A stretch of DNA of 64,000 bases from Johnsonella sp. (lineage in GTDB: Bacteria > Bacillota > Clostridia > Lachnospirales > Lachnospiraceae): NCBI GenBank assembly GCA_030529445.1, contig JAUMWW010000005.1, positions 45,262 to 109,261 of the forward strand, given 5' to 3'. Positions 1-8,312 of the stretch are shown here, one piece after another (the stretch's first letter is position 1; the number at the start of each line of letters is the position of its first letter). Below the pieces are notes generated by a model, which did no database searches, was not told where the DNA came from, and worked only from the letters and a program-made list of their open reading frames with translations. The position numbers and the translations under genes were made by a program.

Positions 1-173
1 GGAGGCTTTTTGGTTATTCCTGAAAAAGAAGTGTCGGAATTCAAAAGTTTACTTGTACGGTATTATGAAGGAGAGAATATATCTATAATTTCTAATTTTA
101 TGAAAAAGAATTGTTGGAAAAAGATGTAACTATAGAAAGTATTATCGGGGAATTTAATTTGTATTTAGCATGA
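1..173 (+). pseudogene. 3' end of an unidentified gene, interrupted by a 1-base frameshift
   Basis: The reading frame open at the left edge runs to a TAA at 127-129. One base lost from an A run at 103-107 would explain the break: with six A instead of five the frame continues through ELLEKDVTIESIIGEF to a TGA at 171-173. The start lies outside the window. The visible part begins GGFLVIPEKEVSEF and I do not recognise the family. The region is AT-rich like the next 2 kb. It is either a real pseudogene or a homopolymer sequencing error; sequence alone cannot separate these. Confidence 0.55.
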
Positions 174-326
174 AGCGACTTTATAAAATTAATAAAGCCG
201 TATTGCATAAAATATGGGAAGGCAGATTCGGGAGTGATTGATACAGTTATTTGTTAAGGCTTGTCTTGAAAAGGGGATCATCAAGTATGGGAGCAGATGT
301 CGAAGGGAAGGAGGACGGATACAAAA

Positions 327-572
327 ATGATGCTTGATGATATGCATAAGAATAAAATAGAATGATATAATCAATTAGTGGATGATCTTCTTTCCTTTGA
401 TTTGTCTGCGACTAATCAGGGAAAGAAGATTAAGTTAGATGGTGAAACCCTTGGAAAAGAGATGAAAGAAGTTAATCTTTGGAATTATTGGCATAGAAGA
501 AAATATTCGGTGAGAGAAATCAGAAATTATCAGAATAAACTGAAGCCGAAAAACAGAAATAGAGGTTTAACA
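327..572 (+). pseudogene. Truncated N-terminal gene remnant with an in-frame TGA
   Basis: An AAGGAGG-type ribosome binding site (about 309-315) precedes ATG 327. The frame reads MMLDDMHKNKIE, meets TGA at 363-365, then continues in the same frame with YNQLVDDLLSFDLSATN and later GETLGKEMKEVNLWNYWHRR, before running without a stop into the next gene. The natural reading is one gene start damaged by a nonsense change and cut off at its 3' side. The LGKEM...NLWNYW region faintly recalls N-termini of uracil-DNA-glycosylase-like proteins, but that is a weak impression. GTG 378 has no good ribosome binding site, so translation from it is doubtful. Confidence 0.5.
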
Positions 573-1145
573 ATGATAGACTTAAAAATATTATTAGAGA
601 ATTATAGTGATTTCGATAACGAATCAAAATTTGCGAGTATATCTGATGATATCTGGCAGTTAGGCTCACTTGAAGAAATCAAAAAAGAAGTTAGCTCGGA
701 AGCTTTTATTTTTCATATAGCTGTAAATCTGATAGGCAACTGGAAATGTGATGGTTGGGATTATATTTTTGCGGAATGTTATTCAATGTTGCCTTATGTA
801 TCAGGGACATTAGATGGATTAGGATTGATAGAATTAAAGAATCAATTCAATAATACTGTTTTCTGGTTAAAGGAATATTTTGCGAATGCAGGAATTAATT
901 ATCTTAATTTTGAAAAGGAATTAGATGAAAAAAATCACTATAATGCAATGAATTTTTTAACTAATCCCAGATTTAAAGTTGAAGACGAAAAATTAAATTA
1001 TATTAGTATGGATAATAGAAAACTGGTAAGCAAAAAGTATAAGGCTGAAATAGAAAAATTGGATAATATTTCGCAAAAACTCTGGGGATATGATTCAGAA
1101 GAAGATGGTTGGAAACATGTTTTGGATTATATTAGGAAAATCTAA
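573..1145 (+). CDS. Hypothetical protein, faintly DUF4375/DMP19-like
   Basis: This predicts a 190-residue soluble protein with no signal peptide or membrane segment. I chose ATG 573 because AGAGG at 561-565 sits 7 bases upstream; the open frame extends back to 378, but that part looks like the remnant of another gene. The middle has a tryptophan/cysteine cluster (GNWKCDGWDYIFAECYSML), loosely reminiscent of DMP19/DUF4375 proteins, some of which act as immunity proteins. The C-terminal third is charged and probably helical. It lies in an AT-rich accessory patch beside decayed genes. Function is unknown and the family suggestion is weak. Confidence 0.55.
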   Translation: MIDLKILLENYSDFDNESKFASISDDIWQLGSLEEIKKEVSSEAFIFHIAVNLIGNWKCDGWDYIFAECYSMLPYVSGTLDGLGLIELKNQFNNTVFWLKEYFANAGINYLNFEKELDEKNHYNAMNFLTNPRFKVEDEKLNYISMDNRKLVSKKYKAEIEKLDNISQKLWGYDSEEDGWKHVLDYIRKI

Positions 1146-1208
1146 GCAAATTTAATATATTCAAAATATCAATAGCAAAACAAATGAGAAGTTGGAGGGA
1201 TTTTTTTA

Positions 1209-1538
1209 ATGGCAACCTTTGATGATTTCATGAAATTGGATATTCGGGTCGGAACTATTACGGATGCACAAATATTTAAAAAGGCAAAAAAACCAGCATA
1301 TCAGCTTCAAATTGATTTCGGCAAAGAGATTGGGGTAAAGAAATCATCTGCGCAGATCACTGATTTCTATAAGCTGGAGGAGTTGATTGGTAAACAAGTG
1401 CTAGCAGTTATCAACTTTCCGCCAATGCAGATTGCCGATTTTATGTCCGAGGTTCTCGTGCTTGGGACATATAGTGATGGTGGAGTAGTGCTGATTACTC
1501 CAGATAAACCTGTAATGAACGGAGACAAACTCGGTTGA
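1209..1538 (+). CDS. csaA: tRNA-binding domain protein, CsaA-like
   Basis: The 109-residue product is a single tRNA_bind OB-fold domain, the same size as Bacillus CsaA (about 110 residues). It shows the family start FMKLDIRVGTI, the KKAKKPAYQLQIDFG strand, the SSAQIT segment and the end VLITPDKPVMNGDKLG. CsaA binds tRNA-like RNA and has been described as a secretion-related chaperone; the physiological role is unsettled. GGAGGG at about 1195-1201 precedes ATG 1209. It appears to be a single-gene unit in the AT-rich patch, with no partner that would refine its role. Confidence 0.88.
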   Translation: MATFDDFMKLDIRVGTITDAQIFKKAKKPAYQLQIDFGKEIGVKKSSAQITDFYKLEELIGKQVLAVINFPPMQIADFMSEVLVLGTYSDGGVVLITPDKPVMNGDKLG

Positions 1539-1663
1539 TAAATCCCTATTTGGCGAATCGTATATGAATTTGTATGATGTATTATAGTGAGTACGTTTTC
1601 AGTACAAAAAAGCGCTAAAAGCAGATTCAAAAGGGAGGTGTTGAATTTAAGCAAATTATTTAG

Positions 1664-1694
1664 AAAGCCTTCCATCATTTTGGTGGGAGGCTTT
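1664..1694 (+). terminator. Hairpin with short T run between csaA and the lipoprotein gene
   Basis: AAAGCCTTCCATCA pairs, with one G-U wobble and one mismatch-like position, to TGGTGGGAGGCTTT, followed by only a short T run (TTTTG). It lies 125 bases after csaA and ends about 45 bases before the next gene, so it probably ends csaA transcription. The weak T tract lowers confidence. Confidence 0.55.
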
Positions 1695-1740
1695 TGTGGA
1701 AGCCGTGAGTTGTAAATAAGAATTTCAGGAGGTAAAGAGG

Positions 1741-2097
1741 ATGAAAAAAAACATTTCCATCATTTTGATCGCTTTATTGATGTGTTCAATAATAGCCTGT
1801 TCTTCTAAAAATAAAGCTGAAAACAAACTATCCATTGAAAAAGTTATTGAGCTTTCTCAAAAAGGAAGTCATTTATCATGGGAAGATTTTGAAAAATATG
1901 AGAGTAAAGAGGTGGGATCAGGCTTATATATTTTGGCATATGAAATCAATGATGAATACTATCTCATGATAGGAGGGCGTGATAAAGAGGAGGCACCGAT
2001 ATATGTCAGATTGGTGCATAATGAAAATAAAGATGATTTTATCGATATACGACAAGAGAATGTGGAGGAATTTATAAATAGTCATAATTCAAAATAG
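1741..2097 (+). CDS. Small putative lipoprotein
   Basis: The 118-residue product starts MKKNISIILIALLMC and has a lipobox ending SIIAC with the lipidated cysteine at residue 20, so it should be anchored to the outer face of the membrane. The mature part (SSKNKAENKLSIEKVIEL) is hydrophilic, with a helix LSWEDFEKYESKEVG followed by beta-rich YILAYEINDEYYLMIGGRD. I recognise no named domain. AGGAGG lies about 8 bases before ATG 1741. It stands alone, with a hairpin upstream and a new promoter downstream, and belongs by base composition to the accessory patch. Confidence 0.75.
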   Translation: MKKNISIILIALLMCSIIACSSKNKAENKLSIEKVIELSQKGSHLSWEDFEKYESKEVGSGLYILAYEINDEYYLMIGGRDKEEAPIYVRLVHNENKDDFIDIRQENVEEFINSHNSK

Positions 2098-2211
2098 AGA
2101 GAAAGAACTTTCCTTTGTGATTCAGCGCTAAACCCGAAAATCTGCCCGTGTAAATTTTTTAATGATTTTATGCAAAAAAATTTATAAAATAACCAAAACT
2201 TGATAAAGGAC

Positions 2212-2240
2212 TTGAAAAAGCTTTCTTTCTTGTGTATATT
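2212..2240 (+). promoter_or_regulatory. Promoter of the opp operon
   Basis: TTGAAA (2212-2217), a 17-base spacer and TATATT (2235-2240) match the sigma-A consensus well. The start of oppB is 35 bases beyond the -10 box, leaving a short leader. No operator palindrome is obvious. Confidence 0.7.
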
Positions 2241-2274
2241 TAAGCATATATCAATTTAAAGCGGAGAAGTCAAT

Positions 2275-3192
2275 ATGTCAAAATATATTATGAAGAGAGT
2301 GGTTTTATCCGTTCTTACCGCCTTCCTGGTTGCAACACTTACTTTTTTCGTAATGAATATGGTTCCCGGAGGACCGTTTCTTTCGGAAAAAGCCATCACG
2401 CCGCAGGCTCAGCAGGCGATGGAGGCAAAATACGGATTGGATAAGCCGCTGACCAAACAGTATACAACTTATTTGGGGGGATTGTTGAAGGGAGATTTAG
2501 GACCTTCTCTGAAAAAGAGGGGGCGGACGGTTGCGGATATTATTAAGGCGAGGTTTCCCATATCCGCAAGGCTGGGAGGCATGGCAATTTTGGTTGCGAT
2601 CCTGCTCGGAATCCCTCTCGGTGCGGTTGCCGCCTTCAACCGGGGAAAGCTTGCGGACAATATCCTGATCGTATTTTCGACGGCGGGAATTGCGATTCCG
2701 AGTTTCCTTTCCTCTACCCTCTTGATGTATGTCTTATCGACGAAGCTCAAGCTCCTGCCCTCGTTCGGCATCAATAATCCGGCGAGCTATATTATGCCGG
2801 TTGCGGCGCTTTCGCTTTATCCGACCTTTTACATCGCAAGACTTATGCGTTCTTCCATGCTGGATGTGATCGGTCAGGATTATATGAGGACCGCCAGAGC
2901 GAAAGGAGTATCGAATTTTAAGGCGATTTTCAAGCATGCTCTGCGCAATGCGATCCTTCCGGTCATTACCTATCTCGGTCCTCTGCTTGCGGGACTGATG
3001 ACGGGAAGCTTTATCATAGAAAAGATTTTCAATATTCCGGGTCTCGGCGCGGAATTTGTCAGTGCGATTACTTCCAGGGATTACCCGATGATCATGGGGA
3101 CGACGATCTTTTTGGCGACCTTCGTCATCATTATGAATATGCTGGTGGATATTACTTATGCATTTGTAGATCCGAGAATCAAACTACATTAA
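2275..3192 (+). CDS. oppB: Oligopeptide ABC transporter permease OppB
   Basis: This is one of two membrane subunits of an oligopeptide importer. The 305 residues are the usual length for OppB/DppB. It begins with the family N-terminal helix (MSKYIMKRVVLSVLTAFLV) and PGGPF segment, followed by about five further membrane helices. Near residue 200 is the EAA loop (DYMRTARAKGVSNFKAIFKHALRN) that docks on the ATPases. The end SRDYPMIMG...VDITYAFVDPRI is typical. It is the first gene of oppBCDF-A, with oppC 10 bases downstream. Peptide versus dipeptide or nickel specificity cannot be told from the permease alone. Confidence 0.93.
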   Translation: MSKYIMKRVVLSVLTAFLVATLTFFVMNMVPGGPFLSEKAITPQAQQAMEAKYGLDKPLTKQYTTYLGGLLKGDLGPSLKKRGRTVADIIKARFPISARLGGMAILVAILLGIPLGAVAAFNRGKLADNILIVFSTAGIAIPSFLSSTLLMYVLSTKLKLLPSFGINNPASYIMPVAALSLYPTFYIARLMRSSMLDVIGQDYMRTARAKGVSNFKAIFKHALRNAILPVITYLGPLLAGLMTGSFIIEKIFNIPGLGAEFVSAITSRDYPMIMGTTIFLATFVIIMNMLVDITYAFVDPRIKLH

Positions 3193-3202
3193 GGAGCAGG
3201 CA

Positions 3203-4243
3203 ATGGAAAAGAATAAAATAAGCTTACAGATCGATGTCGATGATTTTTTGCCTGCTTCCGCCGACGAGAAGGAATCTCTTCTGGTGATGAGAGAATCCGT
3301 CGGATTTTGGAAGGACGGCATAAGGAGATTTAAGAAGAACAAGATCGCGATGTTTTCCTTTATCGTGGTTTTATTAATTATGTTTTTTTGCTTTATCGTT
3401 CCCGTTTTCTATCCTTACCGCTATGAGCAGCAGCTCAAGGGTTCGGAAAGATTGGCTCCGATGCAGTATTCCAAAGCGGAGCAAAAGAGAATGGCGGAGG
3501 GAGAGAGCATCTTCCCCCATATTTTGGGAACGGATCAGAACGGGCGTGATTATGCGATCAGAATTCTGGTGGGCGGCAGAGTATCGATGACCGTCGGAAT
3601 CATCGCTTCTCTCCTGATTCTTGCGATCGGTTCGGTTTACGGAGCGGTGGCTGGATATTTCGGCGGCAGAGTGGATATGATCCTGATGAGGATCGTCGAT
3701 ATTATCTATACCGTGCCCGATGTGCTGATCATCATCCTGATGGCACAGACCTTGAAGTTTCCGCTGGAGAAGCTTGCGGCGGTTGCGGGCTTCGGCTTTA
3801 TACAAAAGCTCGGTCCGAATATGATCTCGATGTTTATGGTTTTTGCGCTTTTGTACTGGGTCGGCATGGCGAGAATCGTGCGCTCCCAGATCATGGTGCT
3901 TAAGCAAAACGAGTATATTACCGCAGCGAGGGCGCTCGGAGCAAAGAACGGAAGAATTATATTTAAGCATTTGATTACCAACTGCATCGGAACCCTGATC
4001 GTTACGACCACATTGCAGATTCCTTCCGCAATTTTTACGGAATCTTTCCTGAGCTTTCTGGGACTCGGGGTGCAGGCTCCCATGCCTTCACTCGGCTCTT
4101 TGGCTTCCGCGGCGCTCAACGGCTTTCAGACCTATCCGGAAAAGCTTTTTGCACCGGCGGTTCTGATTTTTATCATTATTCTGAGCTTTAATCTGCTCGG
4201 AGACGGGCTTAGGGATGCATTTGATCCGAAGCTGAAAAATTAA
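3203..4243 (+). CDS. oppC: Oligopeptide ABC transporter permease OppC
   Basis: The second membrane subunit has 346 residues. A cytoplasmic OppC_N stretch (SVGFWKDGIRRFKKNKIA) leads into the first helix, followed by the loop HILGTDQNGRDYAIRILVGG, which is highly conserved in DppC/OppC. The EAA loop (EYITAARALGAKNGRIIFKH) lies near residue 250, and the C-terminus ends NLLGDGLRDAFDPKLKN as in the family. Its AAGGAG ribosome binding site follows oppB directly. A large periplasmic-side segment after helix 1 (YRYEQQLKGSERLAPM) is normal for oligopeptide permeases. Confidence 0.93.
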   Translation: MEKNKISLQIDVDDFLPASADEKESLLVMRESVGFWKDGIRRFKKNKIAMFSFIVVLLIMFFCFIVPVFYPYRYEQQLKGSERLAPMQYSKAEQKRMAEGESIFPHILGTDQNGRDYAIRILVGGRVSMTVGIIASLLILAIGSVYGAVAGYFGGRVDMILMRIVDIIYTVPDVLIIILMAQTLKFPLEKLAAVAGFGFIQKLGPNMISMFMVFALLYWVGMARIVRSQIMVLKQNEYITAARALGAKNGRIIFKHLITNCIGTLIVTTTLQIPSAIFTESFLSFLGLGVQAPMPSLGSLASAALNGFQTYPEKLFAPAVLIFIIILSFNLLGDGLRDAFDPKLKN

Positions 4244-4255
4244 GGAGGAAGAAAT

Positions 4256-5266
4256 ATGAGTGAGTATTTGGTCAATATACAGAATGAAAAGCTCTCTTTC
4301 TTTACTCCGGCAGGAGAGATTAAGGCACTGAACGATGTGACGATACAGATGAAAGAGGGAGAGGTTCTCGGAATTGTAGGGGAATCCGGATCGGGAAAAT
4401 CGGTTACGGCATATTCCATTATGGGACTGACCGCATATAACGGAAAGATCGTCGGCGGAAGCGTGGAGTTCAACGGCAGACGGATCGATAAAATGAGCGA
4501 GAAGGAGCTCAGGCAGATCAGAGGAAAGGAAGTAAGCATTATCTTTCAGGATCCGATGACGAGCCTTAATCCGGTATATACCATAGGAAATCAAATCGAG
4601 GAAACGCTGAGGCTGCATACCGAGAGAAAGGGCGGCGAAATCAGGGAGAGAGCCAGAGAGCTTTTGACTTTGGTGGGGATCAATGAGCCGGATAAGCGGC
4701 TTAAGCAGTATCCGCACGAGCTCTCGGGCGGTATGCGCCAAAGAGTGATGATTGCGATTGCGCTTGCCTGCGAGCCGAAGCTCTTGATTGCGGACGAGCC
4801 GACGACGGCTCTCGATGTGACAATACAGGCGCAGATTCTCGAGCTTATGCAGGACTTGAAAAGGAAGCTCGGAATGGGGATCATTATGATCACGCATGAT
4901 CTTGGCGTGGTAGCCTCGATGTGCGACAATATCGCGGTGATGTATGCCGGAGAGATCGTGGAATACGGTACGACGGACGATATTTTCTACCGCCCCAAGC
5001 ATGAATACACGAAGGGGCTTTTAAATTCGATACCGAAATTTCACGAGGAGGCATATAGCAAGCTCGTACCGATTGAAGGGCAGCCGGTGGATCTGCTGAA
5101 TCCCCCGAAGGGCTGCAGCTTCGCCCCCAGATGCAAATCCTGCATGAAGATCTGTTTAAAAAGCAAACCGATCAGGAATGATTATGAAGGCAATCATTAT
5201 GCGAGATGCTTTCTGGAACAAAAGAGACGCTTTGAAGAAGAACAAAAGGCGGGAGGAGAAGCATGA
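4256..5266 (+). CDS. oppD: Oligopeptide ABC transporter ATPase OppD
   Basis: This 336-residue cytoplasmic ATPase powers the importer together with OppF. Walker A is GESGSGKS (42-49), the Q-loop glutamine is 98, the signature is LSGGM (156-160), Walker B is LLIADE (176-181) and the H-loop histidine is 214. The C-terminal oligopeptide extension contains GCSFAPRCKSCMKIC, the cysteine-rich motif of DppD/OppD proteins. The TGA stop overlaps the ATG of oppF by four bases (ATGA), indicating translational coupling and a matched supply of the two subunits. Confidence 0.95.
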   Translation: MSEYLVNIQNEKLSFFTPAGEIKALNDVTIQMKEGEVLGIVGESGSGKSVTAYSIMGLTAYNGKIVGGSVEFNGRRIDKMSEKELRQIRGKEVSIIFQDPMTSLNPVYTIGNQIEETLRLHTERKGGEIRERARELLTLVGINEPDKRLKQYPHELSGGMRQRVMIAIALACEPKLLIADEPTTALDVTIQAQILELMQDLKRKLGMGIIMITHDLGVVASMCDNIAVMYAGEIVEYGTTDDIFYRPKHEYTKGLLNSIPKFHEEAYSKLVPIEGQPVDLLNPPKGCSFAPRCKSCMKICLKSKPIRNDYEGNHYARCFLEQKRRFEEEQKAGGEA

Positions 5267-6246
5267 TGGCGGAAAATTTATTGAAAATAGATCATCTTAA
5301 GCAGTACTTCTCCGTAGCGGGAACGAGAAAAAAGGTCAAAGCGGTCGATGATGTCAGCTTCTTCATCAAAAAGGGGGAGACTCTCGGATTGGTTGGGGAG
5401 TCCGGATGCGGAAAAACGACGACGGGACGCGCTCTGCTCCGTCTTCATGAGCCTACGGCAGGCAGGATAGAATACGACGGAGAGGTTATTTTTGACAGCG
5501 AGAAGAATATCAAGGTTGATATGCTGCCTTACCGGAGAAAAATGCAGATCGTCTTTCAGGATCCTTATGCTTCCCTCGATCCGCGCATGACCATAGGAGA
5601 TATCGTAGGGGAGGCTTTGGATATCCATAAGCTGTATCAGAGCAGGAAAGAGCGCGGAGAGAAGATTATCTCCCTGCTTTCCAAGGTCGGCTTGAATTCT
5701 GAGCATGCAAACCGTTATGCACACGAGTTCTCCGGAGGACAGAGGCAGCGTATCGGAATCGCCAGAGCGCTTGCGGTCGATCCGGAATTTATGGTATGCG
5801 ACGAGCCGGTTTCCGCATTGGATGTAAGCATTCAGGCTCAGGTGGTCAATATGTTTGAAAGCCTGCAGGAAGAAATGGGGCTGACCTATTTGTTTATCGC
5901 CCATGATCTTTCTGTGGTAAACCATATATCCAGCCGCATAGGAGTGATGTACCTGGGCAGGCTGGTAGAGATAGCGGAGGCGAACGAATTGATTTTTCAC
6001 AGCCTTCATCCCTATACGAAATCGTTGATTTCGGCGATTCCGATTGCGGATCCGATTACGGCAAGAAAATCCAAGAGAATCATTTTGGAAGGGGATGTTC
6101 CCAGCCCTCTCAATCCGCCGAGCGGCTGTCCCTTCCGGACAAGATGTGCATATGCAAATGAGCAGTGCGCACAGGAAATGCCGCCGCTGAAAGAGGTTGC
6201 TTCCGGACATTATGCCGCCTGCTATCATTTGGACAGAATCAACTAG
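5263..6246 (+). CDS. oppF: Oligopeptide ABC transporter ATPase OppF
   Basis: The second ATPase has 327 residues. Walker A is GESGCGKT (45-52), the signature is FSGGQ (156-160), Walker B is FMVCDE (176-181), and the C-terminal [15 protein letters not shown] motif marks the oligopeptide subgroup. It pairs with OppD. Translation may start at ATG 5263 or at the adjacent ATG 5266; the first overlaps the oppD stop. It is the last gene before a structured intergenic region that separates the membrane complex genes from the binding protein gene. Confidence 0.95.
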   Translation: MMAENLLKIDHLKQYFSVAGTRKKVKAVDDVSFFIKKGETLGLVGESGCGKTTTGRALLRLHEPTAGRIEYDGEVIFDSEKNIKVDMLPYRRKMQIVFQDPYASLDPRMTIGDIVGEALDIHKLYQSRKERGEKIISLLSKVGLNSEHANRYAHEFSGGQRQRIGIARALAVDPEFMVCDEPVSALDVSIQAQVVNMFESLQEEMGLTYLFIAHDLSVVNHISSRIGVMYLGRLVEIAEANELIFHSLHPYTKSLISAIPIADPITARKSKRIILEGDVPSPLNPPSGCPFRTRCAYANEQCAQEMPPLKEVASGHYAACYHLDRIN

Positions 6247-6392
6247 GCATTGCTCCGTCCGCTGAGGGACGGAGGGAATAAGGTATCAAAATCCCCGCAC
6301 CGAGGGAGCGGGCGCCTGTGCAAGCAGGTTTTGCAGCGCGCCGCCGGAGGGAGGATTTTTGTATATAATTCAAAACAGGAGGTAAAGATAAT
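6247..6392 (+). other. Structured intergenic region between oppF and oppA
   Basis: This 146-base gap holds several inverted repeats. CTCCGTCC (6253-6260) pairs with GGACGGAG (6267-6274). CCCGC...GCGGG (about 6293-6312) and CCTG...CAGG follow. An outer AAAATCC...GGATTTT pair encloses them and is followed by further T residues. The first hairpin has no T run, so it could stabilise the oppBCDF transcript end; the outer pair could act as a partial terminator. The ribosome binding site AGGAGG for oppA follows. Binding proteins are usually made in excess of their permeases, which such elements could achieve. Confidence 0.5.
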
Positions 6393-8087
6393 ATGAAAAA
6401 AAGATTGACACTTGTAATTTCGGCTCTGCTCTTGAGCGCATTTGCTCTGTCTGCCTGCTCTTCGGGGGGAGGAGGAGAGGCGACGACCGCCGGCTCCGAG
6501 GGCGGCTCTTCGGCGGCTCAGAAGGAGGCAGAGGCAGGCGATGCAGGAGAGCTTAAAGAAATCCATGTGCAGGTAGGTCCTTCACCGGAGACGATAGATC
6601 CTGCGCTCAATACGACGGTTGACGGCGGAAACATGATTATTCATGCATTTGAGGGACTCTTGAAGTTTGACCAGAACAATAATGTCGTTGCGGGTCTTGC
6701 AGAGTCGCATGAGGTATCCGAAGACGGTCTGACCTGGACCTTCCATCTCAGAGAGGGGCTTAAGTGGTCTGATGGTTCCGATCTGACGGCAAAGGATTTT
6801 GAGTATTCCTGGAAGAGAATGGCGGATCCCTTGACGGCGGCGCCTTACGGATATGACCTCTTAAATATGATCGAGGGATATGATCAGGCGATGGAGGGCA
6901 ATGTCGAGGCGCTGAAAGCGGAGGCGGTTGATGATAAAACCTTCGTGGTAACGCTGAAGAATCCCTGCACCTATTTCGACAAGATCGCGGCATTTGCATC
7001 TCTCGTTCCGGTGCAGCAGGCGACAATAGAGGCAAACGGCGACGGCTGGACGATCGATCCGGCAACCTATGTCACCTCGGGTCCCTACTATATGACGGAG
7101 TTTACGGACGGTGCACAGATCGTATTTGAAAAGAATCCGAACTATCATGATGTCACAAATATTACCTTCGACAAGATCGTTTGGCATCTGATCGAGGATG
7201 CAAACACCGCATATACGGCATATACACAGGGCGATCTTTCGATGATCAAGACACTTCCCACGGAAGAGATCCCGAGCCTTAGAGGAAGCGATGAATTCCA
7301 TGTGGATCCGAACATGGGAACCTATTACGTATCCTTTAATACGACAAAGGCGCCGTTTGACAATGCAAAGGTTCGCGAGGCGCTTTCATTGGTAATCGAC
7401 AGAGATTATGTTGCCAACACGATCATGCAGGGAACCTATCTTCCCGCGAAGAACTTTGTAGGTCCCGGCGTATCGGATGCAGAGCCCGGCAAGGAATTCC
7501 AGGCGGTGACGGAAGAGAAGTACGGCGTACGTTTCGATCCTGCGAAGCATCAGGAGGATGTGGAGAAGGCGAAGAAGCTTCTCGAGGAGGCAGGATATCC
7601 GGGTGGAGAGGGCTTCCCGACGATAGAGTATTCGACCAACGATCAGCTCTATCATAAGCCCGTAGCGGAGTATCTCCAGTCCGTACGGAAGGAAGAGCTC
7701 GGCATCACCGTAAACATCAATATAGAGGAGTGGAAGACTTTTTCCGCAAACAGAAGGGCGGGCAACTTTGAAGTGGCGAGAAACGGCTGGATATATGACT
7801 GGGATGACCCCTCCAATATGATCAACCTTCTCGAGACCAATAACGGAAACAATGACGGAAAGTTCTCCAATGCGGAGTTCGATAAGCTGGTGGAGGCTGC
7901 AAGAACGACAAAGGATGTTAAGGAGCACTATGATCTGCTGCATCAGGCTGAGCAGGTGCTGCTGAACGAGGCGGCAATGGCTCCGATCGCATATTATACG
8001 GATCCCTATCTGCTCAAGAGCAATGTCAAGGGAACCTGGCATTCACCCTACGGATATTGGTATTTCATGTACGGAATAATAGAATAA
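6393..8087 (+). CDS. oppA: Oligopeptide-binding lipoprotein OppA
   Basis: This 564-residue family 5 extracellular solute-binding protein delivers peptides to OppBCDF. The signal peptide ends in LSAC with the lipidated cysteine at residue 22, followed by a flexible Gly/Ser/Glu linker. The mature domain shows family hallmarks: PSPETIDPALNTTVDGG, HAFEGLLKFD, LTWTFHLREGLKWSDGSDLTAKDFEYSWKR and YYVSFNTTKAPFDNAKVREALSLVIDRDY (given in parts). It ends after YYTDPYLLKSNVKG. The ribosome binding site AGGAGG precedes ATG 6393. Length and motifs fit a general oligopeptide binder; the ligand is not readable from the sequence. Confidence 0.93.
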   Translation: MKKRLTLVISALLLSAFALSACSSGGGGEATTAGSEGGSSAAQKEAEAGDAGELKEIHVQVGPSPETIDPALNTTVDGGNMIIHAFEGLLKFDQNNNVVAGLAESHEVSEDGLTWTFHLREGLKWSDGSDLTAKDFEYSWKRMADPLTAAPYGYDLLNMIEGYDQAMEGNVEALKAEAVDDKTFVVTLKNPCTYFDKIAAFASLVPVQQATIEANGDGWTIDPATYVTSGPYYMTEFTDGAQIVFEKNPNYHDVTNITFDKIVWHLIEDANTAYTAYTQGDLSMIKTLPTEEIPSLRGSDEFHVDPNMGTYYVSFNTTKAPFDNAKVREALSLVIDRDYVANTIMQGTYLPAKNFVGPGVSDAEPGKEFQAVTEEKYGVRFDPAKHQEDVEKAKKLLEEAGYPGGEGFPTIEYSTNDQLYHKPVAEYLQSVRKEELGITVNINIEEWKTFSANRRAGNFEVARNGWIYDWDDPSNMINLLETNNGNNDGKFSNAEFDKLVEAARTTKDVKEHYDLLHQAEQVLLNEAAMAPIAYYTDPYLLKSNVKGTWHSPYGYWYFMYGIIE

Positions 8088-8131
8088 GCAAGGACTTGCG
8101 AATCGGAGAAAAGAAGCTCCGAGAAGATCAG

Positions 8132-8181
8132 GCGCCGGAAATTCCCTTAAATCAAAGCGGAAATTCCGGCGCTTTGATATT
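8132..8181 (+). terminator. Terminator after oppA with two alternative hairpins
   Basis: A 14-base stem (8132-8145 with 8159-8172, one A-A mismatch, GCGCCGG core) is followed by TTTGATATTT. Part of its loop and 3' arm can instead form a second hairpin, ATCAAAGCG (8151-8159) with CGCTTTGAT (8170-8178). The two folds exclude each other. The position right after oppA makes termination the likeliest role. Confidence 0.65.
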
Positions 8182-8212
8182 TAAGAAGAGAGAAAAACAG
8201 AAAAAATCTGAT

Positions 8213-8262
8213 GAATAACTACCCTTTTGGAGAGGGCGGATAAGAGAATTTGGGGATATAAT
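8213..8262 (+). promoter_or_regulatory. Promoter region of lipoprotein copy 1
   Basis: TATAAT lies at 8257-8262, but the -35 position (about 8234-8239) reads GGGCGG rather than TTGACA. Instead a block, GAATAACTACCCTTTTGG followed by AGAGGGCGGA (8213-8240), is conserved at exactly the same distance before the paralogue at 10046. The block contains a CCCTTT-n3-AGAGGG dyad, a plausible activator or repressor site. Confidence 0.5.
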
Positions 8263-8312
8263 AAATAACAGATACTGTTCGTACAGAAAAAAGAAAAGAG
8301 GAGATCAAAGGG

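Noticed and set aside
1641..1715. Short TTG-initiated frame after a GGGAGGTG sequence
   Set aside because: The 24 codons run through the terminator-like hairpin, and the spacing to the ribosome binding site is too short; no family resemblance.
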